From contig NZ_BMHK01000006.1 of assembly GCF_014640675.1 (NCBI RefSeq), forward strand, positions 1 through 64,000: a stretch of 64,000 bases of DNA, read 5' to 3'. Numbering within the stretch: position 1 is the stretch's first letter; every line of letters starts with the position of its first letter. Source of the DNA: Novosphingobium endophyticum (GTDB taxonomy: Bacteria > Pseudomonadota > Alphaproteobacteria > Sphingomonadales > Sphingomonadaceae). The notes under the pieces were generated by a model. That model saw only the letters and a program-made list of their open reading frames with translations, was not told the DNA's origin and did no database searches. Both the position numbers and the translations under genes were made by a program. Of the stretch, positions 1 through 8,695 are shown piece after piece.

Positions 1-57
1 TCCGGTGTCTCGGGACCGGCTACGGGCTACGCCCTCCGCCAATCCCGAGACACCGGA
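1..57. repeat. 57-bp palindromic element at the left edge
   Basis: Perfect 15-bp inverted repeats (TCCGGTGTCTCGGGA at 1-15 and its reverse complement at 43-57) flank a 27-nt centre that contains a short direct repeat of GGCTACG/GGCTACGCC type. The receptor gene on the minus strand reads into this element and stops inside it. The structure could be the end of a mobile element, a REP-like palindrome, or a transcription terminator. What lies left of base 1 cannot be seen, so the outer boundary is unknown. Confidence 0.6.
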
Positions 58-1589
58 TTCTCATCTTGATCGTCGCGCTCTCTCATCCAGATCGCCGCGC
101 GACAATTGCCCGCTAGAAAGACCCGATCATGCCGATCAGTTAACTTGGTTGTGTCCCACGTGTAGCGGTAACCCACCGTCGCTGTCAGAGTGGGCGTGAT
201 CTCAAAGCCCACTTGCGCGAAGAGGGCTTTGCTGGTGTCGTCACGATGCTCATATTGGTTGTTGTTGAAGAACAATGGCAGAAAGAGTTGGCCCTCGTTC
301 GTCGCACAGAAACCGCCACTGACTCCGCAGAACGGGTCCTCTTGCCTGCTGAGGTAAAATCCACCGGCAATGACATTCAACCTGTCATCGTAAAACGAGC
401 CTTGAACTTGAAGCTCGTTTGTAATCGTATGGGTGCGACGGTTGTAATTCACAGCCAAGATTTCGCCCTCGAGGCCGTCCTTGTCTTGATAGCCCCAGAA
501 CTTGTAGTGATGATAGCCGAAGATGTTTTTGACTGTGATGTTGTCAATTGACACCGTCGTTGTGTTCGATACGCCGTACGCCTCGACATTGGTCGTGCTG
601 GGCTTACTCTGACTGACGCGACGAATGCCGCGTGCCTGCTGGTCGGCAAATTGCTCCGTAACACTGGGATCAAAGCCGAGGGCGGGTACCAGAAGGCACG
701 AGGCGGTCGTTGGAGCAGACGTCGCGGTACAAGGAGCCAGGCTGACCATGATCTCACCAGCCCCACGTTCCTGAATACGTGTGTAGTTGAAGACCAGAGT
801 GTTTTCGACGATGTCATCGGGCTTGAAACGGATCGAGAGACGACCGTTCTGGTAATGAACATTGTCGATGTCAGGGCCGGCATCGTTCTTCGTAAATCCG
901 TTGCGCCGCTCAAGGTTTCCGGCAGCACGAATGGCCAGACTTTCAGTTACTGGTACATTGATAGCGCCCTCGAAATATCGATTGTTATAATTGCCATAGC
1001 GCGCGGTAACATAGCCGCCGAATTCGTCGCGAGGCGCGACAGTATTGAATAGTATTGCGCCCCCGTTTGTATTGCGTCCAAACAGAGTTCCCTGCGGGCC
1101 CTTGAGAACCTGGACGCTATCAAGGTCGAATAGCGCACGAGATATCTCACCGCCAATCACTGGCACATCGTTAAGATAGGTAACCACACCTGGAGGCGCA
1201 TCGTCAGCGGCGGCCTTCTGACCGCGGACGTTATAAGATCCCGCGGAGCGTCCCTCGGATTGCGTGGCACCCACACTCAGCCCGGGCGTTGCCTGCTGGA
1301 GATCATAGATGTCCCGCACGCCTTTCTCGGCAAGCGAACGCATGGAGAAGGCGGTAACGCTCAGTGGAACATCCTGAAGGTTCTCTTCAGATCGCCGCGC
1401 AGTGACCACAATCTCTTCGAAGGCCGTGGATTCGTTTGATCGTGTCGCCCTTGGGGACAACGCATCAGGAACTGATTCCGAGCCAGGCAGGGAAGTCTGC
1501 GCCTGCCCCTCTGCAACCTGAGCATAAGCATGAGGCGCGAGAGCCTGCACGAGAGCGACACCCACGAGATAGCGCGCCTTCAAGTTCAT
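27..1589 (-). pseudogene. TonB-dependent receptor, C-terminally truncated
   Basis: Outer-membrane active-transport receptor powered by TonB. The chosen ATG at 1589 follows a GGGAGGG ribosome site and gives a clear signal peptide ending in HAYA-Q; an upstream in-frame ATG at 1658 lacks both. A plug domain begins near residue 60 with EEIVVTARRSEENLQDVPLS, the N-terminal signature of the sphingomonad receptor family, and barrel strands follow. The protein is 520 residues, whereas the family is usually about 700-850, so roughly the last third of the barrel is missing. The last family-like stretch is GYRYTWD...FLAGNC; the final ~24 codons are unlike a receptor and run into the 57-bp palindrome. 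It probably marks an insertion or rearrangement breakpoint. A divergent hydrolase gene beside it suggests an uptake-plus-hydrolysis pair. Confidence 0.8.
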
Positions 1590-1856
1590 ATTACCCTCCC
1601 CATCTGCCACCCTCAGCGAGCGGCTCGTTGTGCTGTATAGTGCAAACAATTTCATCATGCTGTCAATATATAAAATTATGCTGCATCCGGATGAAAATTG
1701 AGATACGATGTTTGCGAGTGGGCGTCACCCGTAGCATACGGTTTGATCGTTGACGCGAGATCGCAACCGGCGAGCGCGCGATTGCGTCATCGAGCATGTC
1801 GGCCGCGTGCTCGATGACGCCCTCAATAGTTGGGAAACATCGTGCAAGGCGACCAT

Positions 1857-3743
1857 ATGAACACGCAAATAGCGGTTTGCCGCGATCTCAAGGTATCGAT
1901 GCGCGATGGCGTCGACCTCGCCGCGGATCTCTATCTGCCAATGAATGCGGGACAGATCGCGCCGGATGCGCGATATCCGGTCGTCATCGTTCGCACGCCC
2001 TACGACAAGCGTGCCGTGCAAGGTTCGTTCGGCACGCCGACCTATCTGACCCGCCGCGGCTATGCCGTTTTCGTCCAGGACGTGCGCGGCACTAGTGGAT
2101 CGGACGGAGTGTTCGAGCCGATGATGAACGAAGGTTGGGGTGAGCGGCAGGACGGGATCGACACTGTCCGCTGGATCAAGCAGCAGCCCTGGTGCAACGG
2201 CAAGATCGGAACCACCGGGCCATCCTATATGGGGGGCGTGCAGCTGCTGCACCTCCAGACCGATGGCAGTGAAATCGACGCGGCATTCGTCCAGGTGCCG
2301 GGGGTCAATCAGTTCACCAATGGCTGGGTTTACTCGTCAGGCGTGATGGACGGCACGGCCTTATGCTGGACGATGGCGATGGCGTTCACCGCCGCACCGC
2401 ATCTTGGCGCGGATGTGGTCGCCGCGATCGAGGCCGATGCGCGGGCGCTGGGGCTGCCGACTGGTTACGCGGCGCCTCAGATGCTGATGGCAATGCCTGA
2501 GCTTGCCTTTGAAATCGCGCGGGGTCACAGCCTGCGGGACGTGCCCATAAACCGGCACATGCCATTCTGGAACTTATGGCTCGACAATCGGGACGATCCC
2601 GGTTTCTTCGCGAACAACGATACCGCCGGGCGCTACGACAAGATAAGGACGCCCGTCCTGCATTTCACCGGCTGGTACGATCTGTTCAGCCGCAACTCGC
2701 TCGACGCGTTCGTCAATATTTCCCGGCATGGAGCCACGCAGGCGGCACGCGAGGGGCAGCGGCTGGTCGTGGGGCCATGGGGTCATGTCACAAGCGGTAT
2801 GCTGTGCCATTTCCCCGATGCGCTGGTCGATGATGTCGCGATGACGGGCGCCTGGATGGACCGGCACCTCCTCGGCGTCGCCGATAAGGCGGACGATCAC
2901 CGCGTCACGCTTTATGTGATGGGTGAAAATCGGTGGCGTGCCGAGCAGGATTGGCCGCTGCCTGATGCGCGGCCAACGCTCTTCTATCTGGACAGCGGCG
3001 GCAGCGCGAACGGCGCCTCGGGGGACGGCCTGTTGTCCCTGGCGCCTCCCAAAGACGATGAACCGGCGGACACTTATGTCAGCGATCCGCGCGATCCGGT
3101 TCCCTCGCTTGGCGGCCATTCCCTTCATGGTGGACCGGCGGATCAGCGGCCGAACGATCACCGAGCGGATATTCTTGTCTACACGACGGCGGCGCTGGAG
3201 GCCGATATGGAAGTGACGGGTCCAATCCGCGCCATTCTCCATGCGGCATCGTCTTCGGCGGATGCCGACTGGTTCGTCAAGCTCGTCGATGTTTTTCCCG
3301 ATGGCCGGTCCTACAATCTGGCGACCGGCATGGCCCGGGGTCGCTATCGCAAATCGCGCACGGCGCCCGAAGCCCTGACTCCGGGGACCATCGAGCAATA
3401 TGAAATCGAACTACCGGCAACCAGCAACCTGTTCAGGAAAGGCCATCGCGTCCGGGTCATTATCTCCAGCAGCGATTATCCGAACAGCGAGATCAATCCG
3501 CAGTGCTTCATCGATCTTTCCGCCGCCACTCCAGATGATTACCAAGTGGCGCGGCAAACGATCTACCATCACGCGGCGCGGCCTTCCGCGATCGAACTGC
3601 CGGTGGTGCCGGCCGATCGCGCACGGCATTGGATAGACCCGCCTTTCCCATCGGGACCCAGCGGGCGGTTCTACACCCGTCCGCTCCCGGTAGAAGAATT
3701 GCCGCCGGTCGAGATGCCACGAGATCGATTGCCGCAAGGCTGA
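1857..3743 (+). CDS. CocE/NonD family hydrolase (X-Pro dipeptidyl-peptidase S15 type)
   Basis: A 628-residue serine alpha/beta hydrolase that likely cleaves acyl esters, amides or peptides. The N-terminal part shows the RDGVDLAADLY start typical of the S15/CocE family. The nucleophile elbow is GPSYMGG near residue 125, and a GPWGH histidine motif lies near residue 310. The C-terminal third is a jelly-roll domain (PX-Pro-C type) ending with RVRVIISSSDYPNSE. The ATG at 1857 is preferred because AAGG lies just upstream; a TTG 27 bases earlier is a possible alternative. It is transcribed away from the truncated TonB receptor, so the two may have served import and breakdown of one substrate, but the substrate cannot be read from sequence. 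Confidence 0.88.
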   Translation: MNTQIAVCRDLKVSMRDGVDLAADLYLPMNAGQIAPDARYPVVIVRTPYDKRAVQGSFGTPTYLTRRGYAVFVQDVRGTSGSDGVFEPMMNEGWGERQDGIDTVRWIKQQPWCNGKIGTTGPSYMGGVQLLHLQTDGSEIDAAFVQVPGVNQFTNGWVYSSGVMDGTALCWTMAMAFTAAPHLGADVVAAIEADARALGLPTGYAAPQMLMAMPELAFEIARGHSLRDVPINRHMPFWNLWLDNRDDPGFFANNDTAGRYDKIRTPVLHFTGWYDLFSRNSLDAFVNISRHGATQAAREGQRLVVGPWGHVTSGMLCHFPDALVDDVAMTGAWMDRHLLGVADKADDHRVTLYVMGENRWRAEQDWPLPDARPTLFYLDSGGSANGASGDGLLSLAPPKDDEPADTYVSDPRDPVPSLGGHSLHGGPADQRPNDHRADILVYTTAALEADMEVTGPIRAILHAASSSADADWFVKLVDVFPDGRSYNLATGMARGRYRKSRTAPEALTPGTIEQYEIELPATSNLFRKGHRVRVIISSSDYPNSEINPQCFIDLSAATPDDYQVARQTIYHHAARPSAIELPVVPADRARHWIDPPFPSGPSGRFYTRPLPVEELPPVEMPRDRLPQG

Positions 3744-3781
3744 CGCCAGACCTCATCCACTTTGAACGGGTGTCGCAGCGC

Positions 3782-4141
3782 CTATTCGCATTCCTCGACC
3801 AGAAAGACGCGTATGTCGTCACGATCGAAGATATTCTCTTCGTCCCGTGCGATCTCGCCGCCGATTACCGGATCGCTCAGCGCATCGATCATCTTCTGAT
3901 AGTTCTCCTGGCTGGAGAACGTCAGCTCGGTGACCACGTCGAAGTCGCGTGCGCCGGCGGCCTTGTTGTCGATGTGGCCCGTCGCATAATTCTGCACCTC
4001 GGCGGCGAAGTTGCGCTTGTAGCTGTCGTAGAACGGCAGCAGCCGCTTGATCAGCGGGGCGTGATTATTCTCGTAGTAGGCCTTGAACTCGGCCAGGGTC
4101 ATGCCGTCCTTGCGGCGCAGGAAGCAGAGTATCTTGATCAT
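3782..4141 (-). CDS. EthD domain-containing protein
   Basis: A 119-residue dimeric alpha-beta-barrel protein of the EthD family, often linked to oxidative or polyketide-type catabolic reactions, although EthD itself has no settled enzymatic role. Family features are the opening MIKILCFLRRKDG, then MTLAEFKAYYENNHAPL, and the central NYATGHI segment. The ATG at 4141 has a GAGGG ribosome site; a longer in-frame reading back to 4321 has no homology-like content and crosses an inverted repeat. It converges on the CocE-type hydrolase with 38 bp between the stops. Confidence 0.8.
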   Translation of the reverse strand: MIKILCFLRRKDGMTLAEFKAYYENNHAPLIKRLLPFYDSYKRNFAAEVQNYATGHIDNKAAGARDFDVVTELTFSSQENYQKMIDALSDPVIGGEIARDEENIFDRDDIRVFLVEECE

Positions 4142-4464
4142 CTCGCCCTCTCGTTTGGAGTCTGTTCCCGCTGTCAGTAGCGGATCGATACGGTCGCAAG
4201 TGACCTCCTGACGGTCACTTGCGGCATCTGTTCGGCCCTCGCGTGTCCCAGATGAGATCTCTGGCCAGATGATTATGTGACAGAAACCGTTTTGTATCAT
4301 TACATCACACGGCCAGGGCAATTGCCCCTATTGGTAAGGAAGGGACGTAGCGCGTCAGACGACGAAATTAACAAACCCTCGACGCTGCAGGCTGCGACGC
4401 GAGCCACCTTTCACCGCCATAGCACTTGGCGTCTCGGTACGACCGCGATCAGTCTACGGAGCCG
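4142..4464. other. Intergenic region upstream of the EthD gene
   Basis: This 323-bp gap holds the upstream region of the minus-strand EthD gene and the 3' end side of the J-domain gene. It contains a 10-bp inverted repeat at 4196-4222 (listed separately) and, near 4270-4312, an AT-richer stretch with GTGAC and GTGAT half-sites that may hold the promoter. No protein-coding content was recognised. Confidence 0.5.
4196..4222. promoter_or_regulatory. Inverted repeat, possible operator for the EthD gene
   Basis: GCAAGTGACC and GGTCACTTGC are perfect 10-bp inverted arms separated by 7 nt. The repeat lies 55-81 bp upstream of the EthD start codon, in the expected 5' untranslated or promoter region, with no T-run after it. 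That position and symmetry suit an operator for a dimeric repressor such as TetR or MarR, or an mRNA hairpin. No regulator gene is adjacent. Confidence 0.4.
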
Positions 4465-4998
4465 TCATCCTCGCCACTCGCGCCGTTCTTCCGCCGCGCG
4501 CAGGACCTCGTAGGCGAGTTGATAGGTCTGGAACGCCTTGGCCGCTTCGGCATCGCCGGGCCGCACGTCCGGGTGCACTTCCTTGGCCTTGGTCCTCCAC
4601 GCCTTGCGTACCGCGTCGAAATCGGCATCGGGATCGAGCCCGAGCGCCTCAAGCGCGCGCAACTCGTCGCGGCTGCGGCTGCCGTCGCCAGAGCCGGCCC
4701 AGCCATAGTGCGCCGATTCGTGGTAGCCCTCGTGGGTCTGGCGTTCCTTGTGTTCGCGCGCGGCGGCTTCCTCGGCGGTGAGGCCGGCAAAGTAATCCCA
4801 TCCCGCGTTGTATTCAGCCGCGTGCTTCTGGCAGAAGTACCAGCGTTCGGGGCTGCTGGGGCTCTTGGGCGCCGGGCAATCGCCCGGTTCGGTGCAGCCA
4901 TAGCGGTCGCACAGGCGCACCTGAGCCGCCTCGCGTGCGGATTCGTAACCGCGCCAGCGCGGGAAACCCCAGTCCATCGATCGGCGTGCGCGGCTCAT
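4465..4998 (-). CDS. J-domain (DnaJ-like) protein
   Basis: A 177-residue protein whose last ~60 residues form a J-domain: helix I around LEALGLDP, then helix II and the HPD tripeptide (KEVHPDVRPGD), then helix III to LAYEVLRAAEE. J-domains stimulate the ATPase of an Hsp70. No G/F-rich or zinc-finger region of DnaJ is present, so this is a type-III J protein. The N-terminal half has four cysteines (LCDRYGC...DC...FCQKH) that could bind a metal. The ATG at 4998 gives the MSRARRSMDWGFPRW start seen in similar sphingomonad proteins; this choice is from memory of the family. Confidence 0.8.
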   Translation of the reverse strand: MSRARRSMDWGFPRWRGYESAREAAQVRLCDRYGCTEPGDCPAPKSPSSPERWYFCQKHAAEYNAGWDYFAGLTAEEAAAREHKERQTHEGYHESAHYGWAGSGDGSRSRDELRALEALGLDPDADFDAVRKAWRTKAKEVHPDVRPGDAEAAKAFQTYQLAYEVLRAAEERREWRG

Positions 4999-5138
4999 CC
5001 TGCTGGCGATAGGCTCCGACTCGCGCCTGATGCAAGCCTTGAAAGTGTGCGGAAGCCGGCTATGACGGAAAGATATTGCTGCATTGCAATACTTACTCAG
5101 CAAGGTTAGATTTAGGACTCTCAGCGATCGAGGCCCCG

Positions 5139-5330
5139 ATGAGCGACCGCCTGGCCATTTCCGCGAGCTTTTCCGTCCTGATGATGGCGATCTACGTGCT
5201 GTTCGGCGAAAACGTCGAGCGAATGCCGCTCGGCCCCTCCCAGTTCCTGTCCGGAACCGGGCTGACGGTCAGCGTGGGAACGCCCGAGCTGCCGAAGAGC
5301 CCGGGCGAATTCCTCCAACTGTTCGACTGA
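5139..5330 (+). CDS. Small hypothetical membrane protein
   Basis: A 63-residue reading frame with a GAGG ribosome site 8 nt before the ATG and one probable membrane segment near the N-terminus (ISASFSVLMMAIYVLFG). The rest is short and polar-hydrophobic. It converges on pal: its TGA lies in a 16-bp perfect palindrome that also contains the pal stop codon. No family was recognised. Its start, ribosome site and hydrophobic segment favour a real gene, but the evidence is modest. Confidence 0.5.
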   Translation: MSDRLAISASFSVLMMAIYVLFGENVERMPLGPSQFLSGTGLTVSVGTPELPKSPGEFLQLFD

Positions 5331-5340
5331 CCGGTCAGTC
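5325..5340. terminator. 16-bp palindrome spanning two convergent stop codons
   Basis: GACTGACCGGTCAGTC is a perfect palindrome. It contains the TGA of the small plus-strand gene (5328-5330) and the stop of pal (5335-5337). Such symmetry between convergent genes could act as a weak two-way terminator or transcript-end stabiliser, but there is no spacer for a normal hairpin loop and no T-run. Confidence 0.35.
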
Positions 5341-5871
5341 GATCGTCACGGTGACGGCGCGGCGATTCTGCGCCCAGGCCTGCTCGTCCGAACCCAGCGC
5401 GACCGGCCGTTCCTTGCCATAGCTGATCGTCGTGACGCGCGAAGCGTCGATGCCGAGACTGACGAGATAGTTCTTGGCCGCATTGGCGCGGCGCTCCCCC
5501 AGCGCGAGGTTGTATTCGCGGGTGCCGCGCTCGTCGCAGTGGCCCTCGATGGTGGCGCGCTTGTTGGAATACTGCATCAGCCACTGCGCCTGCTTGGCGA
5601 GCGCAGCCTGGTCCGTCGCGTCGATATCGTACTTGTCGGTGTCGAAGTAAATCGTGTCCGCCCCCGTCATCCGGGCGGCGAAGTCAGCCTGGCTGCCGGC
5701 CACCGGGCCAAGGTCGCTGGGCTGGGTCTGAGTGGTGGTCGCCGGGCCGGGCTCGGGCGGCAGTTCCTTGGGCGCCTTGGACGCGCAAGCGGAAACAGCC
5801 AGCGCCCCTGCGAACAGGAGCATCGTCGATCCGGTCTTCGAAAAATGCAACGTCGGAAGAAGGTTAGACAT
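5335..5871 (-). CDS. pal: Peptidoglycan-associated lipoprotein Pal
   Basis: Outer-membrane lipoprotein of the Tol-Pal system that ties the outer membrane to peptidoglycan and recycles during division. The ATG at 5871 follows AGGAGA. A lipoprotein signal peptide ends in the lipobox LAVSAC. A proline-rich linker leads to an OmpA-like peptidoglycan-binding domain (about residues 70-178) with FDTDKYDID, IEGHCDERGTREYN and the arginine-bearing GERRANAAK. Length (178 residues) is normal. It is the last gene of the tol operon, 111 bp after tolB. Confidence 0.95.
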   Translation of the reverse strand: MSNLLPTLHFSKTGSTMLLFAGALAVSACASKAPKELPPEPGPATTTQTQPSDLGPVAGSQADFAARMTGADTIYFDTDKYDIDATDQAALAKQAQWLMQYSNKRATIEGHCDERGTREYNLALGERRANAAKNYLVSLGIDASRVTTISYGKERPVALGSDEQAWAQNRRAVTVTID

Positions 5872-5982
5872 CGGGCAATCTCCTGTTCTGCACAGCCGGG
5901 CGCAATGATTCGCACTGGCTGTGGTTTCATTCAAGATAGATAAAACAAAGCTGAATGCACGCCAACGAAAACCCGTTGACGA

Positions 5983-7377
5983 TCAGGGACGTACCGGACC
6001 CCACGCGGGGTCGGAGGCCCCGACGGGCGTGGGCAGTTTCCGCTCGTTCCGGCCGGTCAGGTCGACCTGCCAGATAGAGGCAATTCCGGAGTTCTTCTCG
6101 GTCCGGAAGAACTGTACGATGCGGCCGTTGGGAGACCAGGTGGGCGCCTCGTCCTGCCAGGAATTGGTCAGGTAGCGCATCCCGCTTCCGTTCGGACTCA
6201 TCACCGCGATACGCAGGTTTCCGGCGATGTGGGTAAAGGCGATCTGGTCCCCGCGCGGGCTCCATTCGGGCGTTGCCGAACGGCCGCCGAAGAAGCTGAT
6301 GCGGCGCTGGTTGGAACCATCGGCATTCATCAGGTAGATCTGCTGGCTGCCTGAACGGTCGCTTTCGAACACGATCTGGCTGCCGTCGGGCGAATAGCTG
6401 CCGCCGATGTTGATGCCGGGCCCGTTGGTGAGCCGCTGCGGGGTGCCGCCGCCCGCGGAAGAAACGCGGTAGATGTCGGTCCTGCCGCCAGTCGCCATCG
6501 AATAGAGCACCCACCTGCCATCGGGCGACCAGCGCGGGGCGATGGTCGGATTGCCGGTGCGGGCGATCAGCTTCTGGGTATTGGTGGCGAGGTCATAGGC
6601 ATAGATGCTCGGCTGGCCGTTGAGGTAGGACAGGTAGAGGATCTTCGAATAGTCAGGCGAATAGCGCGGCGTGAGCGCGGTGGCCTGCCCGCTTGTCAGA
6701 TAGCGGTGATTGGCGCCGTCCGAATCCATGATCGCCAGGCGCTTCATCCGGCGGTCCTTGGGTCCGGTCTCGGCGATGTAGGCGATCTTGGAATCGAAGA
6801 ACGGGCTTTCGCCCGAGAGGCGCGAATAGACCATGTCGGCGCACTTGTGCGCGGCGCGGCGCCAGTCGGAAGGGCCGACCTGCCAGCCGCCCTTGGCAAG
6901 CTGCTGCTTGAGCGCCACGTCATAGAGATAGCAGCCGACCGTGAGCTGACCGTTGCCGCTGGCCCGCACATAGCCCTGCACCAGCATGTCGGTGCTGCGG
7001 ACCGACCACACCGGATAGTTGGGGGCCTGCACTTCCCCGAACGCTGGCTGCGGAAGACCCGCCGGCCCAGAGGGCTTGAACAGGCCGTTGTTCCTGAGGT
7101 CGTCGGCCACGACCTGCGAAAGCGCACGGCCCAGCGCCGCGGTGGAACCCGCGTTGGTCTGTGTCGGCACGTTCGCGTCGGTCGCGAAAGTAGTGATGGC
7201 GATGCCGAGGTCCTGCCAGTCGCTCTCATCGGAAACGGAGCCAGTCAGCCCCCCCTGATCCACCTCCAGCCCGCCCGGGGCAGCGGGCGCGGGAACCGGC
7301 GCGGCCGGCTGCGCCGCTGCGGGATAGGCCGCCGACAGGGCGAACACGGTGACAAGCGAAAGAATGCGGGGGGTCAT
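5983..7377 (-). CDS. tolB: Tol-Pal system protein TolB
   Basis: Periplasmic beta-propeller protein of 464 residues that binds Pal and is pulled on by TolA. The signal peptide ends near AAYPAAA-Q. The N-terminal domain is followed by a six-bladed propeller with WD40-like/PD40 repeats such as PRYSPDYSKILYLS, PRWSPDGRWVLYS and GSYSPDGSQIVFES. The ATG at 7377 overlaps the tolA stop by 4 bp (ATGA), so the two are translationally coupled; a longer in-frame start inside tolA is less likely. The family usually has about 430-460 residues. Confidence 0.95.
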   Translation of the reverse strand: MTPRILSLVTVFALSAAYPAAAQPAAPVPAPAAPGGLEVDQGGLTGSVSDESDWQDLGIAITTFATDANVPTQTNAGSTAALGRALSQVVADDLRNNGLFKPSGPAGLPQPAFGEVQAPNYPVWSVRSTDMLVQGYVRASGNGQLTVGCYLYDVALKQQLAKGGWQVGPSDWRRAAHKCADMVYSRLSGESPFFDSKIAYIAETGPKDRRMKRLAIMDSDGANHRYLTSGQATALTPRYSPDYSKILYLSYLNGQPSIYAYDLATNTQKLIARTGNPTIAPRWSPDGRWVLYSMATGGRTDIYRVSSAGGGTPQRLTNGPGINIGGSYSPDGSQIVFESDRSGSQQIYLMNADGSNQRRISFFGGRSATPEWSPRGDQIAFTHIAGNLRIAVMSPNGSGMRYLTNSWQDEAPTWSPNGRIVQFFRTEKNSGIASIWQVDLTGRNERKLPTPVGASDPAWGPVRP

Positions 7378-8225
7378 TGCGATAGCCTCTTGTCGAACTT
7401 GAACGACGAAACGCGTTTCCACGCATCGTAGTATTCCGGGGGAAGATTGAAAGGCGCCGCCAGTTGCACCGCCCGCACCGCCTGCTCGGCATGACGCGAG
7501 GCCTGGTTGCGATTGACGTCGGTGATGCCGGTCTGGCGCAGGACGGTCGGTCGGCCGTCAAGGCTGCCGTCCTTGTTGAGATTGAACGCAAGGTAGGTGA
7601 CCAGCTCTTCCGCCTCGGGGCCTTGCGGCGCCTGCCAGTGCGGTTTGAGCTGGCGCGTGATCGCCGCCGAGAGCGCCGAGCGCACCTGTGGCCCGATCTC
7701 GGCCGCCGGCGCGCCCTTGCCTTGCGCCGATTGCGCGCCGGCCACGCCCTCCAGAAAGTCCGATCCCACGCGGCTGCCGCCGGTCTTCTCGGCCGGGCGG
7801 GGCGCGGACTTCGGCGAAGGACGGCTGGGGCTCGAGACGATATCGTCGATCGCGCTCTTCTGGCGGCTCGCGGTCGTCTCCCTGCTCGGGGCCTTCTTGG
7901 GCTGGGGGGCGGGACGGGCGGGCTCGACCGCGCGCGCGGCCGGCTCGGGCGGCAGAGGCGACGGCCGGGGGTCGGGAAGCGCCGCCGATGCGGGCGGCGC
8001 CTCGCCGATCGTCGGCGCCATGTCGGGCGCGGCCTGGCTGAAGGGGTCGAGCGAAGTCGAGGTCAGGCCATATTCGTCGCTGATCGTCACTTCGATACGC
8101 TCGGGCGGCTCTACCAGCTGGTCGCTGTGCGGATCCAGAAACAAGGCACCAAGAACCGCCGCGTGAAGCGCAAGCGCAACCGCGAGACCGATCCTCTCAT
8201 CCCTGCGCAGGCCGAGCGTCGCCAT
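7374..8225 (-). CDS. tolA: Cell envelope integrity protein TolA
   Basis: Inner-membrane protein linking the TolQR motor to TolB-Pal; 283 residues. One membrane anchor lies near the N-terminus (IGLAVALALHAAVLGALFL). A long proline/alanine-rich segment (about residues 65-165) replaces the alanine-lysine helix of enterobacterial TolA. The C-terminal domain (ALSAAITRQLKPHW...) resembles TonB/TolA domain III. Assignment rests on this architecture and on its place between tolR and tolB. The stop overlaps the tolB start. Confidence 0.9.
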   Translation of the reverse strand: MATLGLRRDERIGLAVALALHAAVLGALFLDPHSDQLVEPPERIEVTISDEYGLTSTSLDPFSQAAPDMAPTIGEAPPASAALPDPRPSPLPPEPAARAVEPARPAPQPKKAPSRETTASRQKSAIDDIVSSPSRPSPKSAPRPAEKTGGSRVGSDFLEGVAGAQSAQGKGAPAAEIGPQVRSALSAAITRQLKPHWQAPQGPEAEELVTYLAFNLNKDGSLDGRPTVLRQTGITDVNRNQASRHAEQAVRAVQLAAPFNLPPEYYDAWKRVSSFKFDKRLSQ

Positions 8226-8239
8226 GGCGCCACCCTACC

Positions 8240-8695
8240 TCAGGCGCCTGAACGGCTGCTGACGCCGGTCACCAGCGAGATCGACGTGAAACCGGCGCGG
8301 TTGAGTTCGCCCATCACGCCCATGACCGTGCCATAATCGAGCGCCTTGTCCGCGTGCAGCGTGACCAGCGGCTTCTTCCCGTCGGGGCCGGGAGTGATCG
8401 AAGCGAGCCTGTCGGGCAGCTCGCCCGGCGCCAGCGGCAAATCCTCGTAGAACACCGCGCCGTCGCGGCGGATGGTCAGGGTGATCTGCTGCGCTTCCTC
8501 GGACATCGCCTTGGCTCGGCTGTCGGGCAGTTCGATCGGCACCGCAGCCTTGAGGAGCGGCGCGGTGACCATGAAGATAATCAGCAGCACCAGCATGACG
8601 TCGACCAGCGGGGTGACGTTGATGTCAGCCATCGGCGCGCGGGTGCCGCGCCCCCTGCGGCGGGCACCGCCGCCTCCTGACACGCCCATCGCCAT
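8240..8695 (-). CDS. tolR: Biopolymer transport protein TolR/ExbD
   Basis: Subunit of the proton-driven TolQR motor in the inner membrane, 151 residues. A glycine/arginine-rich start is followed by MADINVTPLVDVMLVLLIIF, the single membrane helix with the conserved aspartate of the proton path, and then a periplasmic domain. Its ATG shares one base with the tolQ stop (TGATG), which indicates translational coupling. Confidence 0.95.
   Translation of the reverse strand: MAMGVSGGGGARRRGRGTRAPMADINVTPLVDVMLVLLIIFMVTAPLLKAAVPIELPDSRAKAMSEEAQQITLTIRRDGAVFYEDLPLAPGELPDRLASITPGPDGKKPLVTLHADKALDYGTVMGVMGELNRAGFTSISLVTGVSSRSGA

Noticed and set aside
1..57. Integron attC site
   Set aside because: The arms are perfect and long, the attC core sites are absent and there is no integrase or cassette; an insertion-related palindrome is more likely.
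1661..1666. TTGACA box on the minus strand as receptor promoter
   Set aside because: No acceptable -10 at 16-18 nt; too weak to report as a feature.
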